A stretch of DNA of 64,000 nt from Sabulicella glaciei. Its GTDB lineage: Bacteria; Pseudomonadota; Alphaproteobacteria; Acetobacterales; Acetobacteraceae. The notes beneath the pieces are model-generated. The model had not been told where the DNA came from, made no database searches, and was given only the letters and a program-made list of their open reading frames with translations. Location of the stretch: assembly GCF_026183895.1 (NCBI RefSeq), contig NZ_JAPFQI010000012.1:62001-126000 (forward strand). Direction: 5' to 3'. Shown here in pieces: positions 1 through 11,407 of this stretch. Position 1 is the stretch's first letter. Every line of letters begins with the position of its first letter. The position numbers were made by a program, and so were the translations under genes.

Positions 1-1227
1 CGGCGCTTCCATGGAAACTGGCGGCGCGGCCACCGGAACCGGCTGCGGCATCGGCTGCTCCTCCACGTAGGGAAGGGGCTGCGCGACGGGCTGCGCGACC
101 GGCATGGCGGCCTGGCGCAGCATGCCGGCCATGCCGGGGGCAGCCGGGCGGCGCGCGGCGGGCTGCACCGGCGCGGCCGGGCGCTGCGTCGCGGCCGGAG
201 CGGCGGTGGCCGGGTTCACCACGGCGAGGCGCGGACCGGCGCTGGCCGCGGCGCTCGCCACGTCGATGCCCGTCGCGACCACGGAAACGCGGATGCGGCC
301 GTTCATCGTGTCGTCGATGGAGGAGCCGAAGATGATGTTGGCTTCCTCGTCCACTTCCTTGCGGATGCGGTTCGCCGCCTCGTCCACCTCGAACAGCGTC
401 ATGTCGAGGCCGCCGGTGATGTTGATCAGCACGCCCTTGGCGCCGAGCATGGAGGTGTCCTCCAGCAGCGGGTTGCTGATCGCCGCCTCGGCCGCCTTCA
501 CGGCGCGGTCGTCGCCCTCGGCCTCGCCCGTGCCCATCATGGCCTTGCCCATCTCCGCCATCACGGTGCGGATGTCGGCGAAGTCCAGGTTCACAATGCC
601 GGGATTGACCATCAGGTCGGTCACGCCGCGCACGCCCATGTAGAGGACGTTGTCGGCCATCTTGAACGCCTCGGCGAAGGTCGTGCGCTCATTCGCCATG
701 CGGAAGAGGTTCTGGTTCGGGACTACGATCAGCGTGTCCACGAACTGCTGCAGCTCCTCCAGGCCGGAATCGGCGGCGCGCTTGCGCTTCGGCCCCTCGA
801 AGTCGAAGGGCTTGGTGACGACGCCGACGGTGAGGATGCCGCGCTCGCGCGCCATGCGGGCGATGACCGGCGCCGCGCCGGTGCCAGTGCCGCCGCCCAT
901 GCCGGCGGTGACGAACACCATGTGGCAGCCCTCGAGGTGGCGGGCCAGCTCATCCGTCGCCTCCTCGGCGGCGGCGCGTCCGATCTCCGGCTTGGCGCCG
1001 GCGCCCAGACCCTGCGTCAGGTGCGGGCCAAGCTGGACGCGGCGCTCGGCGCGGCTGTTCAGCAGCGCCTGGGCGTCGGTGTTGGCCACGATGAACTCGA
1101 CCCCGTCCAGGCCAAGGGCAATCATGTTGTTGACGGCATTGGTGCCGCCCCCGCCCACGCCGATGACGGCGATCCTGGGCGAGAAATCCGTGTGCTGCGT
1201 CACGGGCAACGTCAGGTTCAGCGTCAT
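1..1227 (-). CDS. ftsZ: Cell division protein FtsZ (partial, C-terminus off window)
   Basis: Tubulin-like GTPase that polymerises into the cytoplasmic Z-ring and recruits the divisome. The ATG at 1225-1227 opens [10 protein letters not shown]; the early [10 protein letters not shown] loop and the tubulin signature GGGTGTG (residues 111-117) are intact, as is the T7-loop region [10 protein letters not shown]. After about residue 320 the chain becomes a Pro/Ala/Gln-rich linker, as in other FtsZ proteins. 409 codons are visible with no stop, so the C-terminal peptide that binds FtsA lies beyond the edge. It is the last visible gene of the dcw cluster, 80 bases after the ftsA stop, a gap that could hold its own promoter. 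The identity is secure. Confidence 0.98.
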   Translation of the reverse strand, partial: MTLNLTLPVTQHTDFSPRIAVIGVGGGGTNAVNNMIALGLDGVEFIVANTDAQALLNSRAERRVQLGPHLTQGLGAGAKPEIGRAAAEEATDELARHLEGCHMVFVTAGMGGGTGTGAAPVIARMARERGILTVGVVTKPFDFEGPKRKRAADSGLEELQQFVDTLIVVPNQNLFRMANERTTFAEAFKMADNVLYMGVRGVTDLMVNPGIVNLDFADIRTVMAEMGKAMMGTGEAEGDDRAVKAAEAAISNPLLEDTSMLGAKGVLINITGGLDMTLFEVDEAANRIRKEVDEEANIIFGSSIDDTMNGRIRVSVVATGIDVASAAASAGPRLAVVNPATAAPAATQRPAAPVQPAARRPAAPGMAGMLRQAAMPVAQPVAQPLPYVEEQPMPQPVPVAAPPVSMEAP

Positions 1228-1307
1228 GGCCTGTCTCTCCTCACCCCCAGGATAGGACCTGTGTCGAGTCGGGTCTTCCCTCGTGAAACTCCCGACCCCC
1301 GGAAGAA

Positions 1308-2612
1308 TCACAAACGCTCCCGGACCCATCGAACGAGGCGCGCCATCACCCCATCGCGCGGGACGGGGCCGGGCGCAAGGTCCAACAAGGGGCGACCTTC
1401 GCCCGCGGCCCAAGCCAAGAGCCCGACCACGCCGGAAAAGCCGGCGCCGGAGGCGGTTTCGGGCAGCCCGCGCACCATGCGCGGCCGGCCGAGGCGCACC
1501 GTCACCTCGCGCCCCAGGATGCGCGTCGCCAGCTCCCGCACGCCGATCAGCTGCGAGGCGCCGCCGGTCAGCACGATGCGCCGGCGCAACTCCAGCGGCA
1601 GGCCGGAGCCGTCCAGCCGGTCGCGCAGCAGCTCAAAGGTTTCCTCCAGCCGGGGGCGGATGATGCGCACCACCATCTCGCGCGGGACGCGGACGATCTG
1701 GTCCTCCTCCTCGCCCACCTGCGGGATGGAAATGAGTTCCGTCCGGTCCTCGGCGGATTCGAGGACGGAGCCGTGCATGGTCTTCAGCCGCTCGGCATGG
1801 GCGATCGGGGTGGACAGCACGCGGGCCAGGTCGTTCGTGACCTGCCAGCCGCCGACCGGAAGCTGCGCCGTATGGGTCAGCCGCCCCTCGGCGAAGGCGG
1901 CGAGGCTGGTCGTGCCCGCACCCATCTCCACCACCACGGTGCCCATCTCACGCTCGTCCTCGACGAGGGTGGCGAGGCCGGCGGCGAAGGGCGCGCTGAC
2001 CATCTCCTCCGCCTCCAGCTCGCAGCGATGCAGCGTGACGCCAAGATTGGCGAGGGCGTGGCTCGCCGCGTCCACCACGTGCAGCCGGGCGGAAAGGGTG
2101 TCGCACACCATGGCGCGCGGATCCTCGACGCCGGCCGTCGCATCCACCTGGAAGCCAAGCGGGAAGGCGTGCACCGCCTCCCGCCCCTCGGAGGCGGTGC
2201 GGCGCACCCCTTCCGCCAGGATGGAGCGCAGGTCGCCATCGGTGACGGCGCGCCCGCCCACCGGCCAGAGGATGTTGTGGAGGCGGCTTTCCGGCTGCCC
2301 GCAAGAGAGGTTGGTGATGACGCCGGTCAGCAGGTGGTCGGCCATCTCCTCCGCATGGGCGACGGCGGCGCGGATGGACTGCTCCGCCGCCTCCATGTCC
2401 ACGATGGAGCCGGCCTTGACGCCGCGCGACTTCTGCCAGCCGAAGCCCAGCGCGCGCGGGACGCCGTCGCCCTCGATGCGCGCGATCAGGCAAACCACCT
2501 TGGAGGAGCCAATGTCGAGCACGCCGAAGGGGCCGGAGCGGGCAGGGGCAAGGCGGCGGGACCGCGCAGGCGGCTCGGCCGCCTGGGGCTGGAAGCGGAC
2601 GAGGTCCTTCAT
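1308..2612 (-). CDS. ftsA: Cell division protein FtsA
   Basis: Actin-fold ATPase that tethers FtsZ filaments to the inner membrane. The 434-residue product has the phosphate-1 motif [14 protein letters not shown] near residue 30, the actin-like [12 protein letters not shown] (phosphate 2) and [12 protein letters not shown], and a C-terminal amphipathic helix ([12 protein letters not shown]) that fits the family's membrane-targeting sequence. The N-terminus carries about 28 extra basic/Pro residues before the fold. The ATG overlaps the ftsQ stop as ATGA, so the two are probably translationally coupled. Confidence 0.97.
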   Translation of the reverse strand: MKDLVRFQPQAAEPPARSRRLAPARSGPFGVLDIGSSKVVCLIARIEGDGVPRALGFGWQKSRGVKAGSIVDMEAAEQSIRAAVAHAEEMADHLLTGVITNLSCGQPESRLHNILWPVGGRAVTDGDLRSILAEGVRRTASEGREAVHAFPLGFQVDATAGVEDPRAMVCDTLSARLHVVDAASHALANLGVTLHRCELEAEEMVSAPFAAGLATLVEDEREMGTVVVEMGAGTTSLAAFAEGRLTHTAQLPVGGWQVTNDLARVLSTPIAHAERLKTMHGSVLESAEDRTELISIPQVGEEEDQIVRVPREMVVRIIRPRLEETFELLRDRLDGSGLPLELRRRIVLTGGASQLIGVRELATRILGREVTVRLGRPRMVRGLPETASGAGFSGVVGLLAWAAGEGRPLLDLAPGPVPRDGVMARLVRWVRERL

Positions 2613-3523
2613 CCGCGCGGCGACCGGCTCGGGGCGGCAGGGGTCGCGGCGGCTGCGGGCGTGGGCGCGGCATTCGGCTGCGGGCGCAGCACCAGCCGGT
2701 CCGGCAGGCGCATGTCGACGGAGGCGAGCGGCCGGTCGAGCAGCTTGTCGCGCCCATGCAGCTCGGCAAGGCGGGCCAGGGCCGCGCCCTCGTGCCCCTC
2801 GGGCAGCAGGATGTCGGCGCCGTTGAGCAGGCGGAGATTCCAGCGCCGCTCGGAAACGCGGATGATGGCCTGCACGCGCTCGCCGATCTCGGGCGTCCCG
2901 CGCAGCAGGTCGATCATCGCCGCGGCGTGGCGCTCCGCCCCGTTGCCGACCACCAGCGGGAGGGGGCCGAAGGCCTCCAGCCGCTCCGACGCCATGACGC
3001 GGCCCTCGCGGTCGATCACGGAGAAGCGGCCATCCTTCTGCCAGATGGCGAAGGCGCGCCGCTCGACGAGGCGAACCAGCACGGTGCCGGGCAGTCGGCG
3101 CTCCACATGCGCCTCGTCCACCCAGGCGATCTCCTCCAGGCGCTGCTTCGCGGCATGGGGATCGAAGTCCAGGATGGGCTCGCCCGGCTGGGTCCGCAGG
3201 GCGAAGAGCAGTGCCTCACGCGGGGTGAATTCGCGCCCCTCGATGCGGATCTCCTGCACCGAAAGGCCGGGGCCGCGCCCCAGCGCCGCGAGGTGGTGTG
3301 CCGCGTCGCGCAGCCGCGCCGCCGGGTCGAGGGCGAGGAGGCCCAGCGACAGCGCGCCCAGCCCGCCCACGGCCAGGGTCGCAATGCCCGCGCCCTTCAG
3401 CCAGTTGCGCCGCCGCCGCATCCACAGCCGCAGGCGCGACGGGCGCTGCGGCGCCTTGGCCGTGGCGCGCTGCCGCGATTCCGCCGCCAGGCGCGGCCGT
3501 GCGTTGGTCGGCTCACGCGCCAT
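2609..3523 (-). CDS. ftsQ: Cell division protein FtsQ
   Basis: Bitopic inner-membrane divisome protein linking early and late division proteins. It has a basic cytoplasmic N-terminus (rich in R/P, about 40 residues), a single membrane segment around residues 43-65 (AGIATLAVGGLGALSLGLLAL), then a POTRA-like domain starting at LSVQEIRIEGREFT and the beta domain with VERRLPGTVLVRLVERRAFA. The length of 304 residues is usual for alphaproteobacteria. It overlaps ddl by 11 bases and ftsA by 4. Confidence 0.95.
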   Translation of the reverse strand: MAREPTNARPRLAAESRQRATAKAPQRPSRLRLWMRRRRNWLKGAGIATLAVGGLGALSLGLLALDPAARLRDAAHHLAALGRGPGLSVQEIRIEGREFTPREALLFALRTQPGEPILDFDPHAAKQRLEEIAWVDEAHVERRLPGTVLVRLVERRAFAIWQKDGRFSVIDREGRVMASERLEAFGPLPLVVGNGAERHAAAMIDLLRGTPEIGERVQAIIRVSERRWNLRLLNGADILLPEGHEGAALARLAELHGRDKLLDRPLASVDMRLPDRLVLRPQPNAAPTPAAAATPAAPSRSPRG

Positions 3524-4433
3524 GGCGCGCCTGCTCCACGATCCAGCGGCAAAGGGACGGGAAGGGAATGCCCAGATGCGCCGCCTGCTCCGGCAGCAGC
3601 GAGGTGGGCGTCATGCCCGGCTGGGTGTTCACTTCCAGGAGGTAGAGCTTGCCCGGCTCGCCCTCCGTGTCGTCGTAACGGAAGTCGGAGCGCGACACGC
3701 CACGGCAGCCCAGGGCGCGGTGCGCGGCCAGGGCCACGCGCTTCGCCTCCGCCTCGATCTCCGGATGGACGCGCGCGGGCAGGACGTGGCGCGAGCCGCC
3801 ATCGGCGTATTTCGCCTCGTAGTCGTAGAACTGGTTGTCCGTCGCGATCTCCGTCACCGCGAGAGGACGGTCGCCCATCACCGCCACGGTCAGCTCGCGG
3901 CCCGGGATGAAACGCTCCGCCATGATGCGCGGGCCGAAGCGCCAGCCGCGCGCGATCTCGCGCCGCCGGTTGTCGCCCTCGCGCAGGATGGACACGCCGA
4001 CGGAGGAGCCCTCGTCCAGTGGCTTCACCACGTAGGGCAGGGGGAGTGGGTCCTCCTCCTCCAGCTCCTCGGGGGAGACCACCTTGTGGGCGGCGACGGG
4101 CAGGCCATGCGCCTCGAACACCGCCTTGGCGGCCGACTTGTCCATGGCGACGGCGGAGGTGCGGACGCCGGAATGGGTGTAGGGCAGCCCCATCCAGTCC
4201 AGCACGCCCTGGATGCACCCATCCTCGCCGAAGCGCCCGTGCAGGGCGTTGAACACCGCGTCCGGCCGCGCGGCCTGGAGCGCCCCGATGGTGGCGGAAA
4301 GGTCGCTCCCCACCTCGATCGGCGTCACCGCGAAGCCCGCCTCGCGCAGCGCGGCCACGATCTGCCGGCCGGAGGAAAGGCTCACTTCCCGCTCCGCCGA
4401 GATGCCGCCGTAAAGCACTGCCACCGTGTTCAT
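3513..4433 (-). CDS. ddl: D-alanine--D-alanine ligase
   Basis: ATP-grasp enzyme that joins two D-Ala to make the dipeptide used by MurF. The 306-residue product starts [20 protein letters not shown]; the open frame runs on upstream but only from this ATG (4431-4433) does it look like Ddl. Motifs seen are HGRFGEDGCIQGVLDWMGLPYTHSG, YVVKPLDEGSSVGVSI, the RFIPGRELTVAVMG region, and the metal-binding end LYLLEVNTQPGMTPTSL. It overlaps murB by 4 bases (ATGA). Confidence 0.97.
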   Translation of the reverse strand: MNTVAVLYGGISAEREVSLSSGRQIVAALREAGFAVTPIEVGSDLSATIGALQAARPDAVFNALHGRFGEDGCIQGVLDWMGLPYTHSGVRTSAVAMDKSAAKAVFEAHGLPVAAHKVVSPEELEEEDPLPLPYVVKPLDEGSSVGVSILREGDNRRREIARGWRFGPRIMAERFIPGRELTVAVMGDRPLAVTEIATDNQFYDYEAKYADGGSRHVLPARVHPEIEAEAKRVALAAHRALGCRGVSRSDFRYDDTEGEPGKLYLLEVNTQPGMTPTSLLPEQAAHLGIPFPSLCRWIVEQARHGA

Positions 4434-5326
4434 TGCGCGACCCCGATGCGCCGGATTTCCCAATGCAGCGGGACGCCCGAATGGGCAAGCACCCGTTCGC
4501 GCACCGCCTCGCCCAGCCCCTCGATCTCGGCCGCCGTGGCGCCGCCCGTGTTGACCAGGAAGTTCGCGTGCTTCTCGCTCACCATCGCGCCCCCGCGCCG
4601 GAGGCCGCGGCAGCCGGCGGCGTCGATCAGCGCCCAGGCCTTCGCACCCTCCGGGTTGCGGAAGGTGGAGCCGCCGGTGCGGGCGCGGACGGGCTGCGAC
4701 GCTTCCCGCGCGGATCGGATCTCCGCCATGCGGGCGGCGATGGCGGCGGCGTCGCCCGGCGCGGCGCGGAACCGGGCCCGGACCACGACGCCGCGCTCCG
4801 GCAGGGTGGCGTGGCGGTAGTCGAAGCGGAAGGCGGCGGCCGGCAGGCGCTCGACGCCCCGCGCGGTCGCCACCTCGGCCCAGTCCAGCACGTCCTTCAC
4901 CTCGGTGCCGTAGGCGCCGGCATTCATGGCAACGGCGCCGCCGACGCTGCCCGGGATGCCGCACAGGAATTCCAGCCCGGCGAGGCCGGCGGCGGCGGCG
5001 TGCTCGGCCAGCGTCACGTCCAGCGCGGCGGCGCCGGCCACGATGCCGTCCGCCTCGACCGCGACCGTGCCGAAGCCACGTGCCGGCAGCCGGACCACCA
5101 GCCCGGGAACGCCGCCGTCGCGCACGATCAGGTTGGAGGCCGCGCCGAGCACCGTGAGCGGCATGGCAGGCTCCAGCCCGGCCAGCAGCGCGACCAGATC
5201 CTCGGCATCGGCTGGTTTCGCCAGCAACTCCGCCGGGCCGCCGACGCGGAACCAGGTCTGCGGGCCAAGGGGTGCGTCCGCCTCCAGCCGTCCGCGCAGT
5301 GCGGGAAGGGTGAGGGTCCCGCTCAT
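4430..5326 (-). CDS. murB: UDP-N-acetylenolpyruvoylglucosamine reductase MurB
   Basis: FAD- and NADPH-dependent reductase making UDP-MurNAc, the second committed step of peptidoglycan precursor synthesis. FAD-binding segments are [34 protein letters not shown] and the [21 protein letters not shown] block. The catalytic region [18 protein letters not shown] supplies the Ser proton donor. At 298 residues and with this ending it looks like the shorter type II form. The ATG overlaps the murC stop (ATGA). Confidence 0.97.
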   Translation of the reverse strand: MSGTLTLPALRGRLEADAPLGPQTWFRVGGPAELLAKPADAEDLVALLAGLEPAMPLTVLGAASNLIVRDGGVPGLVVRLPARGFGTVAVEADGIVAGAAALDVTLAEHAAAAGLAGLEFLCGIPGSVGGAVAMNAGAYGTEVKDVLDWAEVATARGVERLPAAAFRFDYRHATLPERGVVVRARFRAAPGDAAAIAARMAEIRSAREASQPVRARTGGSTFRNPEGAKAWALIDAAGCRGLRRGGAMVSEKHANFLVNTGGATAAEIEGLGEAVRERVLAHSGVPLHWEIRRIGVAQ

Positions 5327-6762
5327 GCGCGCTTGAGCGGCACGAGCCGCCCCGATTTCGCCTGCAACTCGGAAAGCTGCGCCGGCAGGGCATGGGCCCA
5401 GCTCGTGATGTTGCCCGCGCCCAGGCAGACCACGAAGTCGCCGGGCTTGGCGATGGCGTTGATCATCTCGGGCAGGGCGTCGGGCTCGGGCAGGGGGACG
5501 ACGGAGCGGTGGCCGCGCGCGCGCAGCCCTTCCACCAGCGCGTCCTTGTCCATGCCTTCCAGCGGCGCCTCGCCGGCCGCGTAGACATCAGCGACGATCA
5601 CCGTGCCCGCATCGTTCATGCAGGTGCAGAACTCGGCGAAGAGCTGCTTCAGGCGCGAATAGCGGTGCGGCTGCACCACGGCGATCACGTCCCGCGCCCC
5701 CGCCTGCCGCGCGGCCTTCAGCACCGCCGCGATCTCGACCGGGTGGTGGCCGTAATCGTCGATGACGGCGATGCCGCCCGTCTCGCCGACGCGGGTGAAG
5801 CGCCGCTTCACGCCCTTGAACCCGGCCAGGGCCTGGCGGATCACGTCCTCCGGCACTTCCATCTCGACGCCCACGGCGATGGCGGCCAGGGCGTTCTGCA
5901 CGTTGTGCTGGCCCAGCATGGGCAGGCGGAACGGCTTCATGGTGCGTGAGCGGCCGGTGGCGCGATCCTGCACCGTCACCTCGAAGGTGGCGCCCGCACG
6001 GTCGGTGAGCAGCTTCTGCGCCCGCACGTCGGCCTGGGGCGAGAAGCCATAGGTGACGAGGCGGCGGTCCAGCTTGGGGATCATCGCCTGCACGCCCGGG
6101 TGGTCCATGCAGAGCACGGCGAAGCCGTAGAAGGGGATGTTGCCGACGAATTGCGCGTAGCCGTCGCGCATCGCCTCCTCCGTGCCCCAATGGTCCAGGT
6201 GCTCGGCATCCATGTTGGTAACGACGGCGACCGTGGCGGGCAGGCGCAGGAAGGAGCCGTCGCTCTCATCGGCCTCGACCACCATCCATTCGCCGGTGCC
6301 CATGCGGGTGTTGCCGCCATAGGCGTTGACGATGCCGCCATTGATCACGGTGGGGTCGAGCCGCGCCTGCTCCAGCACGCAGGCGATGAGCGAGGTGGTG
6401 GTGGTCTTGCCGTGGGTGCCGCCCACCGCGATGCCCCATTTCAGGCGCATCAGCTCGGCCAGCATCTCGGCGCGGCGCACGACGGGGAGGAGGCGCTTGC
6501 GCGCGGCCTGGACCTCCGGGTTGTCCTTCCGCACGGCGGTGGAAACGACCACCACCTGCGCGTCGCCGAGGTTCTCCTCGCGGTGGCCGACATGGACGGG
6601 GATGCCCCGCTCCCGCAGCCGGGCGACGTTGTAGCCTTCCGCGATGTCGGAGCCCTGCACGGAATAGCCGAGATTGTGCAGCACCTCGGCGATGCCGGAC
6701 ATGCCGATCCCGCCGATGCCGACGAAGTGAAGCGTGCCGATGGACAGGGGCAATGCGCGCAT
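5323..6762 (-). CDS. murC: UDP-N-acetylmuramate--L-alanine ligase MurC
   Basis: Cytoplasmic Mur ligase adding the first amino acid (L-Ala) to UDP-MurNAc with ATP. The 479-residue product starts [23 protein letters not shown], the typical MurC Rossmann start; the upstream frame extension is not MurC-like. The P-loop is [15 protein letters not shown], followed by [12 protein letters not shown] and [13 protein letters not shown]. The C-terminal domain contains [20 protein letters not shown]. Its ATG follows the murG TGA after a single base. Confidence 0.97.
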   Translation of the reverse strand: MRALPLSIGTLHFVGIGGIGMSGIAEVLHNLGYSVQGSDIAEGYNVARLRERGIPVHVGHREENLGDAQVVVVSTAVRKDNPEVQAARKRLLPVVRRAEMLAELMRLKWGIAVGGTHGKTTTTSLIACVLEQARLDPTVINGGIVNAYGGNTRMGTGEWMVVEADESDGSFLRLPATVAVVTNMDAEHLDHWGTEEAMRDGYAQFVGNIPFYGFAVLCMDHPGVQAMIPKLDRRLVTYGFSPQADVRAQKLLTDRAGATFEVTVQDRATGRSRTMKPFRLPMLGQHNVQNALAAIAVGVEMEVPEDVIRQALAGFKGVKRRFTRVGETGGIAVIDDYGHHPVEIAAVLKAARQAGARDVIAVVQPHRYSRLKQLFAEFCTCMNDAGTVIVADVYAAGEAPLEGMDKDALVEGLRARGHRSVVPLPEPDALPEMINAIAKPGDFVVCLGAGNITSWAHALPAQLSELQAKSGRLVPLKRA

Positions 6763-6763
6763 C

Positions 6764-7861
6764 TCAGGAGGCTTTCCGGCGAAGAAGGGCGAGGACGAGG
6801 TCGGCGAGGTCGCGCGCCGCCTGCGGGCGGGCGAGGGATGACGCGGCGCGGGCGGCTTCCGCAAGCCGTTCCGGCGCAAGCAGCCATGTCGAGAGAAGGC
6901 TGGACAAGGCGCCCGCATCCATTTCCGTCTGCGGGAGCACCCGGGCCGCGCCGGCTTCGGCGAGCGCCCGCGCATTGGCGGCCTGGTGATCGTCGATGGC
7001 GGAGGGAAGCGGGACAAGTAGGGCAGGGCGGCCGGCACAGGCCAGTTCCGCCAGCGTCGAGGCGCCGGCGCGGGCCACCACCAGATGCGCCGTCGCCAGC
7101 CGTCGCGGCATGTCGGAGAAGAAGGGTGAAAGCTCCACCGGGATGCCGGTGCCGGCATAGGCCGCGCGTACCCGCTCCAGATCCTCTGCGCGGCATTGCT
7201 GCGTGACGATCAGGCGGTGGCGCAGGGATTCCGGCAGGGCAGCGATCGCGGCGGGCACGGTGTCGGCAAAGACCCGCGCACCGAGCGAGCCGCCGGTGAC
7301 GAGCAGCCGGATCGCCCCCTCGCGCGGCGCCTCGTAGCCATGCCCGGCCAGGGCGGCGAGTGCGGGGCGCACCGGATTGCCCACCACATGCGGCTTCGCC
7401 CCGCCGGGCACCTTGGCCGTCTCGGCATAGGTGAGGGCGAGCGCGTCGGCGCGCGGGGCGAGGAGCCGATTGGCCCGGCCCAGCACGGCGTTCTGCTCGT
7501 GGATAACCAGCACCGGCCGGGTGCTGCGAAGCGTGAGCGCGGCGATGGCCGGCGGGATGGCCGGATAGCCGCCAAACCCCACCACCGCCCGCGCGCCCAG
7601 GCGGCGCAGGAGTCCGCGCGCCACCATCGTCCCTTGGCCAAGCTGGGCGAGGCCCTGGGCGGCGCGCAGCGCGCTGCGCCCTGCCACCCCGCCGCCCTGC
7701 AGGACGAAGCGCTCGGCCTGGGCGAAGGCGGGGCTGTCGAAGGCAGCGGAGCGCGCGTCGGTGAAGAGCGCGATGCGCTCGCCGCGCGCGGACAGCTCCG
7801 CGGCCAGGGCCTCGGCCGGGAAGAGGTGGCCCCCCGTGCCCCCGGCCGCGATGGCGATCAT
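6764..7861 (-). CDS. murG: UDP-GlcNAc:lipid-linked MurNAc-pentapeptide GlcNAc transferase MurG
   Basis: GT-B glycosyltransferase on the inner face of the membrane that converts lipid I to lipid II. The product is 365 residues from the ATG at 7861. The N-terminal [19 protein letters not shown] contains the GGTGGH motif; [10 protein letters not shown] and [17 protein letters not shown] follow. In the second domain are [11 protein letters not shown] and [25 protein letters not shown], which bind UDP-GlcNAc. It overlaps ftsW by 4 bases (ATGA). Confidence 0.97.
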   Translation of the reverse strand: MIAIAAGGTGGHLFPAEALAAELSARGERIALFTDARSAAFDSPAFAQAERFVLQGGGVAGRSALRAAQGLAQLGQGTMVARGLLRRLGARAVVGFGGYPAIPPAIAALTLRSTRPVLVIHEQNAVLGRANRLLAPRADALALTYAETAKVPGGAKPHVVGNPVRPALAALAGHGYEAPREGAIRLLVTGGSLGARVFADTVPAAIAALPESLRHRLIVTQQCRAEDLERVRAAYAGTGIPVELSPFFSDMPRRLATAHLVVARAGASTLAELACAGRPALLVPLPSAIDDHQAANARALAEAGAARVLPQTEMDAGALSSLLSTWLLAPERLAEAARAASSLARPQAARDLADLVLALLRRKAS

Positions 7862-8997
7862 GCGCCCGGGTCCATCCGCGACACGCGCCGCCGCGTCAGC
7901 GCCAGCAGGAAGCCCATGCCCAGCGCCAGCGCGACGACGGAGGAACCGCCATAGGAGACGAAGGGCAGCGTCATCCCCTTGGTGGGAATGAGGCGCAGGG
8001 AGGAGCCCATGTTGATGAAGGCCTGGAGGCCGAACTGCGTCAGCAGGCCCGCGGCGGCGAGGGAAACGAAGATGTCCCGTTCCTCGCACAGGCGCAGCAG
8101 GCCGCGCAGCACCACGAAGGCGAAGATGCCCAGGATGACGAGGCAGGCGACGAGGCCGAACTCCTCCGCCGCCACGGGGAAGACGAAGTCGGCATGGGCG
8201 TCGGGCAGCACGTCCTTCACCCGCCCCTCGCCGGGGCCGCGCCCGAGCAGCCCGCCATTGCCGAAGGCTTCCAGCGACATGCGGATCTGGAAGTCGCCGT
8301 CGGAGTTGCTGTTGGTCTCTGGATAAAGGAAGCGGTTGATGCGCATCCGCACGTGGCCGTGCAGCGTGTAGGCGAGCACGCCCAACCCGGCGACGCCGGC
8401 GCCCCCCACGGCCACCCAGAAGATGTTGATGCCCGAGACGAAGACCTGGGCGAGGAACACCGCGACGATCACCGCCAGCATGCCGATGTCGGGCTGGCGC
8501 TTCAGCAGCACCGCCACGATCCCGATCAGCACGAAGGACACCACGAGGCCCGGGAAGCGCGGCGTGCGCTTGCCCTCGGCGATCAGCCAGCCGCACACCA
8601 CGGCGAGGCAGGGCTTCAGGAATTCCGAGGGCTGCAGGGACATGCCGGGCAGGGAGATCCAGCGCCGCGCGCCCTTGATCTCCGTGCCCACCACCAGCGT
8701 CATCGCGGTCAGCGCCAGCGCGCCGACCGTGCCCAGCATGGCCAGCCGCAGCACCCAGCGGGGCGAGAGCAGCGACACCGCCACCATCACCCCCACCGCG
8801 AGGATCGAGTACATGACCTGCCGCGCCAGGAACATATGACGGGAGGAAGCGCCGATGCGCTCCGCCACCGCAGGGCTGGCCGAGAGCATCATCACGTAGC
8901 CAATCGCCACGAGGGAAAGGAGCGCCGCCAGGGTCCAGCGATCCACGCTCCACCACCAGCGGCCGAGCACGGAAGTGTCGTTGCGCGAGACGGCCAT
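7858..8997 (-). CDS. ftsW: Septal peptidoglycan polymerase FtsW (SEDS family)
   Basis: Polytopic SEDS glycosyltransferase that polymerises lipid II at the septum together with FtsI. The 379 residues hold about ten hydrophobic segments. Family markers are LSASPAVAERIG, WISLPGMSLQPSEFLKP, the acidic extracellular loop LPDAHADFVFPVAAEEFG and the C-terminal LRLIPTKGMTLPFVSYGGSS. The start ATG overlaps the murD TGA by one base. Confidence 0.97.
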   Translation of the reverse strand: MAVSRNDTSVLGRWWWSVDRWTLAALLSLVAIGYVMMLSASPAVAERIGASSRHMFLARQVMYSILAVGVMVAVSLLSPRWVLRLAMLGTVGALALTAMTLVVGTEIKGARRWISLPGMSLQPSEFLKPCLAVVCGWLIAEGKRTPRFPGLVVSFVLIGIVAVLLKRQPDIGMLAVIVAVFLAQVFVSGINIFWVAVGGAGVAGLGVLAYTLHGHVRMRINRFLYPETNSNSDGDFQIRMSLEAFGNGGLLGRGPGEGRVKDVLPDAHADFVFPVAAEEFGLVACLVILGIFAFVVLRGLLRLCEERDIFVSLAAAGLLTQFGLQAFINMGSSLRLIPTKGMTLPFVSYGGSSVVALALGMGFLLALTRRRVSRMDPGA

Positions 8998-10322
8998 CAG
9001 CCGAGTGCCTCCCTCACGAGTTGGCGGAAGCGGTCGCCCCGCGCGTCGAAACCGGTGAACTGATCCCAGGAGGCCGCGGCGGGCGAGAGCAGCACCACGT
9101 CGCCGCGCTGGGCGAGCGCCATGGCGCGCGGCACCGCCGCCTCCAGCGTGCCCGCCACCTCGTGCGCGATGCCATGCGACGCGAGGGTGCTGGCGAATTC
9201 GGGGCCGTCGCGCCCGATTAGCAGCGCGTGGGCGATGCGCCCGAAGAGCGGCGCGAGGGGGGCGATCCCGCCCTCCTTGCCCGTGCCGCCTGCGATCCAG
9301 ACGATGCGCCCGTAGGAAGCGAGGGCCTTCTCGGCGCTGTCGGCGTTGGTGGCCTTGCTGTCGTTCACGAACAGGATGCCGTCGCGCTCGGCCACGATCT
9401 CCTGCCGGTGCGGCAGGCCGGGATAGCTCCGCAGTCCCTCGGCCAGCGCGTCACGCGGCAGCCCCAGGGCCATCGCCATGGCGCAGGCGGCGGCGGCGTT
9501 CTGGGCGTTGTGGTCGCCCGGCAGGGAAGGGCAGCCGGCGAGGTCGGCGATCGGACCGGCCGCGTCTCGCAGGATGCGCCCTTCCCACCACACCCCGCCC
9601 GGGCCGAGCGGAACGATGCGCGAAGGAATCTCCGCAGCAAGCGAGGCGGTGAGCGCGTCGCCCTGGCCCAGCACGGCGACGTCGTCCTGCCCGTGATGGG
9701 CGAAGATGCGTGCCTTGGCGGCGCGGTAGCCCGCCATGTCGCCGTGGCGATCCAGGTGGTCGGGCGAGAGGTTCAGCACGGCGGCTACGTCGAAGCGCGT
9801 CCGGTCCAGCCGCTCCAGCGCGTAGGAGGACATTTCCAGCACGTAGACGCCGTCATCGCCGAGGATCGGCATGTCCAGCGCCGGCGGGCCGAGATTGCCG
9901 CCCGCCGCGACCTCGCGCCCGGCGCGTTCCAGCAGATGCGCCAGCAGCGCCGTCGTGGTGCTCTTTCCGTTGGTGCCGGTGATGCCGGCGAAGCGCGCGC
10001 GCGATCCGGCATGGCGAACGGCGCGGAACAGGAACTCGATCTCGGACAGGATGGGCGCGCCCGCTTCCCGCGCCGCCTCGGCCGCGCGGTGCGGGCGGGG
10101 CAGGCGGTGCGGGATGCCGGGCGAGAGCAGCAGCACGTCGAAGGAGAAGCGCTCGGCCGGGTCGGCGACGGGCAGCCCGGCGCGGCGGGCTTCATCGCGC
10201 GCTTCCTCGCGGTCGTCCCAGGCCGTCACCTCCGCTCCCCATTGGGTGAGGCGGCGCGCGGCCGGCAGCCCGGCCTTGCCGAGCCCCACCACCGCCACGC
10301 GCTGCCCCGCGAACGGCATCAT
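8997..10322 (-). CDS. murD: UDP-MurNAc-L-Ala--D-glutamate ligase MurD
   Basis: Adds D-Glu to UDP-MurNAc-L-Ala. The 441-residue product begins [25 protein letters not shown]; the first ATG (10320-10322) overlaps the mraY stop as ATGA, and a second ATG follows directly, so the start is uncertain by one residue. The P-loop is [21 protein letters not shown]; also seen are [20 protein letters not shown], and [15 protein letters not shown] in the C-terminal domain. Confidence 0.97.
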   Translation of the reverse strand: MMPFAGQRVAVVGLGKAGLPAARRLTQWGAEVTAWDDREEARDEARRAGLPVADPAERFSFDVLLLSPGIPHRLPRPHRAAEAAREAGAPILSEIEFLFRAVRHAGSRARFAGITGTNGKSTTTALLAHLLERAGREVAAGGNLGPPALDMPILGDDGVYVLEMSSYALERLDRTRFDVAAVLNLSPDHLDRHGDMAGYRAAKARIFAHHGQDDVAVLGQGDALTASLAAEIPSRIVPLGPGGVWWEGRILRDAAGPIADLAGCPSLPGDHNAQNAAAACAMAMALGLPRDALAEGLRSYPGLPHRQEIVAERDGILFVNDSKATNADSAEKALASYGRIVWIAGGTGKEGGIAPLAPLFGRIAHALLIGRDGPEFASTLASHGIAHEVAGTLEAAVPRAMALAQRGDVVLLSPAAASWDQFTGFDARGDRFRQLVREALG

Positions 10323-11407
10323 CGGATCTTCAGCGTCGAAAGGCCGACAAGCCCGAGCACCATGGCGATGATCCAGAAGCGGATCACGATGGTCGGCTCG
10401 GCCCAGCCCTTCTTCTCGAAATGGTGGTGCAGCGGCGCCATCAGGAAGACGCGCCGCCCGGTGCGCTTGAACCAGAAGACCTGGATCATGACGGAGAGCG
10501 TCTCCACCACGAACAGCCCGCCGACGATGGCCAGCACGACTTCGTGCTTGGTCGCGACGGCGATCGCGCCCAACGCACCGCCCAGGGAAAGCGAGCCCGT
10601 GTCGCCCATGAAGACCGCCGCCGGCGGGGCGTTGAACCACAGGAAGCCGAGCGAGGCGCCAATGAGGGCCGAGCAGATCACCGCCAGCTCCCCCGCGCCC
10701 GGGACGCCGTGCAGCTGCAGGTGGTCGGCGAAGATGCGGTTGCCGACCAGGTAGGCGATCAGCGCGAAGACCGCGGCCGCGATCATCACCGGCACGATGG
10801 CCAGCCCGTCCAGCCCATCCGTCAGGTTCACGGCGTTGGAGGCGCCCATCATCACGAACATGGCGACGAGCGGGAAAAGGATGCCGAAGGGGATCAGCAC
10901 CTGCTTGAAGATCGGCATCGCCAGCGTGTCCTCCAGCCCGGCCGGGAGGAGCATGCAGAACCAGAAGGCGGCGGCCAGGCCGATCACGCCTTGCGCCACC
11001 AGCTTCTGCCGCCCGGACACGCCCTTGGTGTTGCGCTTGGTCACCTTCAGCCAGTCATCGGTGAAGCCGATCGCGCCGTAGCCGAGCGTCACCAGCATCA
11101 CCGGCCACACGAAGCCGTTCCGCAGATCGGCCCAGAGCAGGAAGGACAGGGTGAGCGAGAACAGGATCAGCACCCCGCCCATGGTGGGCGTGCCCTTCTT
11201 TGTGAGGAGGTGCGATTGCGGCCCGTCCTCCCGGATGGGCTGGCCGGCGGGCTGGAAGGTGCGGAGCCAGGCGATGATGGGACGGCCGAAGACAAGGGTG
11301 AGCACGAGCGCGGTCATGCAGGCGGCGCCCGCGCGGAAGGTGATGTAGCGCGTCAGGTTGAACAGGATGAATTCCTCGGCGAAAGGGCCGAGAAGCAGCG
11401 GAATCAT
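10319..11407 (-). CDS. mraY: Phospho-MurNAc-pentapeptide translocase MraY
   Basis: Integral membrane enzyme transferring phospho-MurNAc-pentapeptide to undecaprenyl phosphate, making lipid I. The 362-residue product has about ten membrane segments. Motifs are [28 protein letters not shown] split over residues 50-77, the catalytic Asp pair in [22 protein letters not shown], and [13 protein letters not shown]. The start ATG at 11405-11407 overlaps the murF stop (ATGA); the longer upstream frame is spurious. Confidence 0.97.
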   Translation of the reverse strand: MIPLLLGPFAEEFILFNLTRYITFRAGAACMTALVLTLVFGRPIIAWLRTFQPAGQPIREDGPQSHLLTKKGTPTMGGVLILFSLTLSFLLWADLRNGFVWPVMLVTLGYGAIGFTDDWLKVTKRNTKGVSGRQKLVAQGVIGLAAAFWFCMLLPAGLEDTLAMPIFKQVLIPFGILFPLVAMFVMMGASNAVNLTDGLDGLAIVPVMIAAAVFALIAYLVGNRIFADHLQLHGVPGAGELAVICSALIGASLGFLWFNAPPAAVFMGDTGSLSLGGALGAIAVATKHEVVLAIVGGLFVVETLSVMIQVFWFKRTGRRVFLMAPLHHHFEKKGWAEPTIVIRFWIIAMVLGLVGLSTLKIR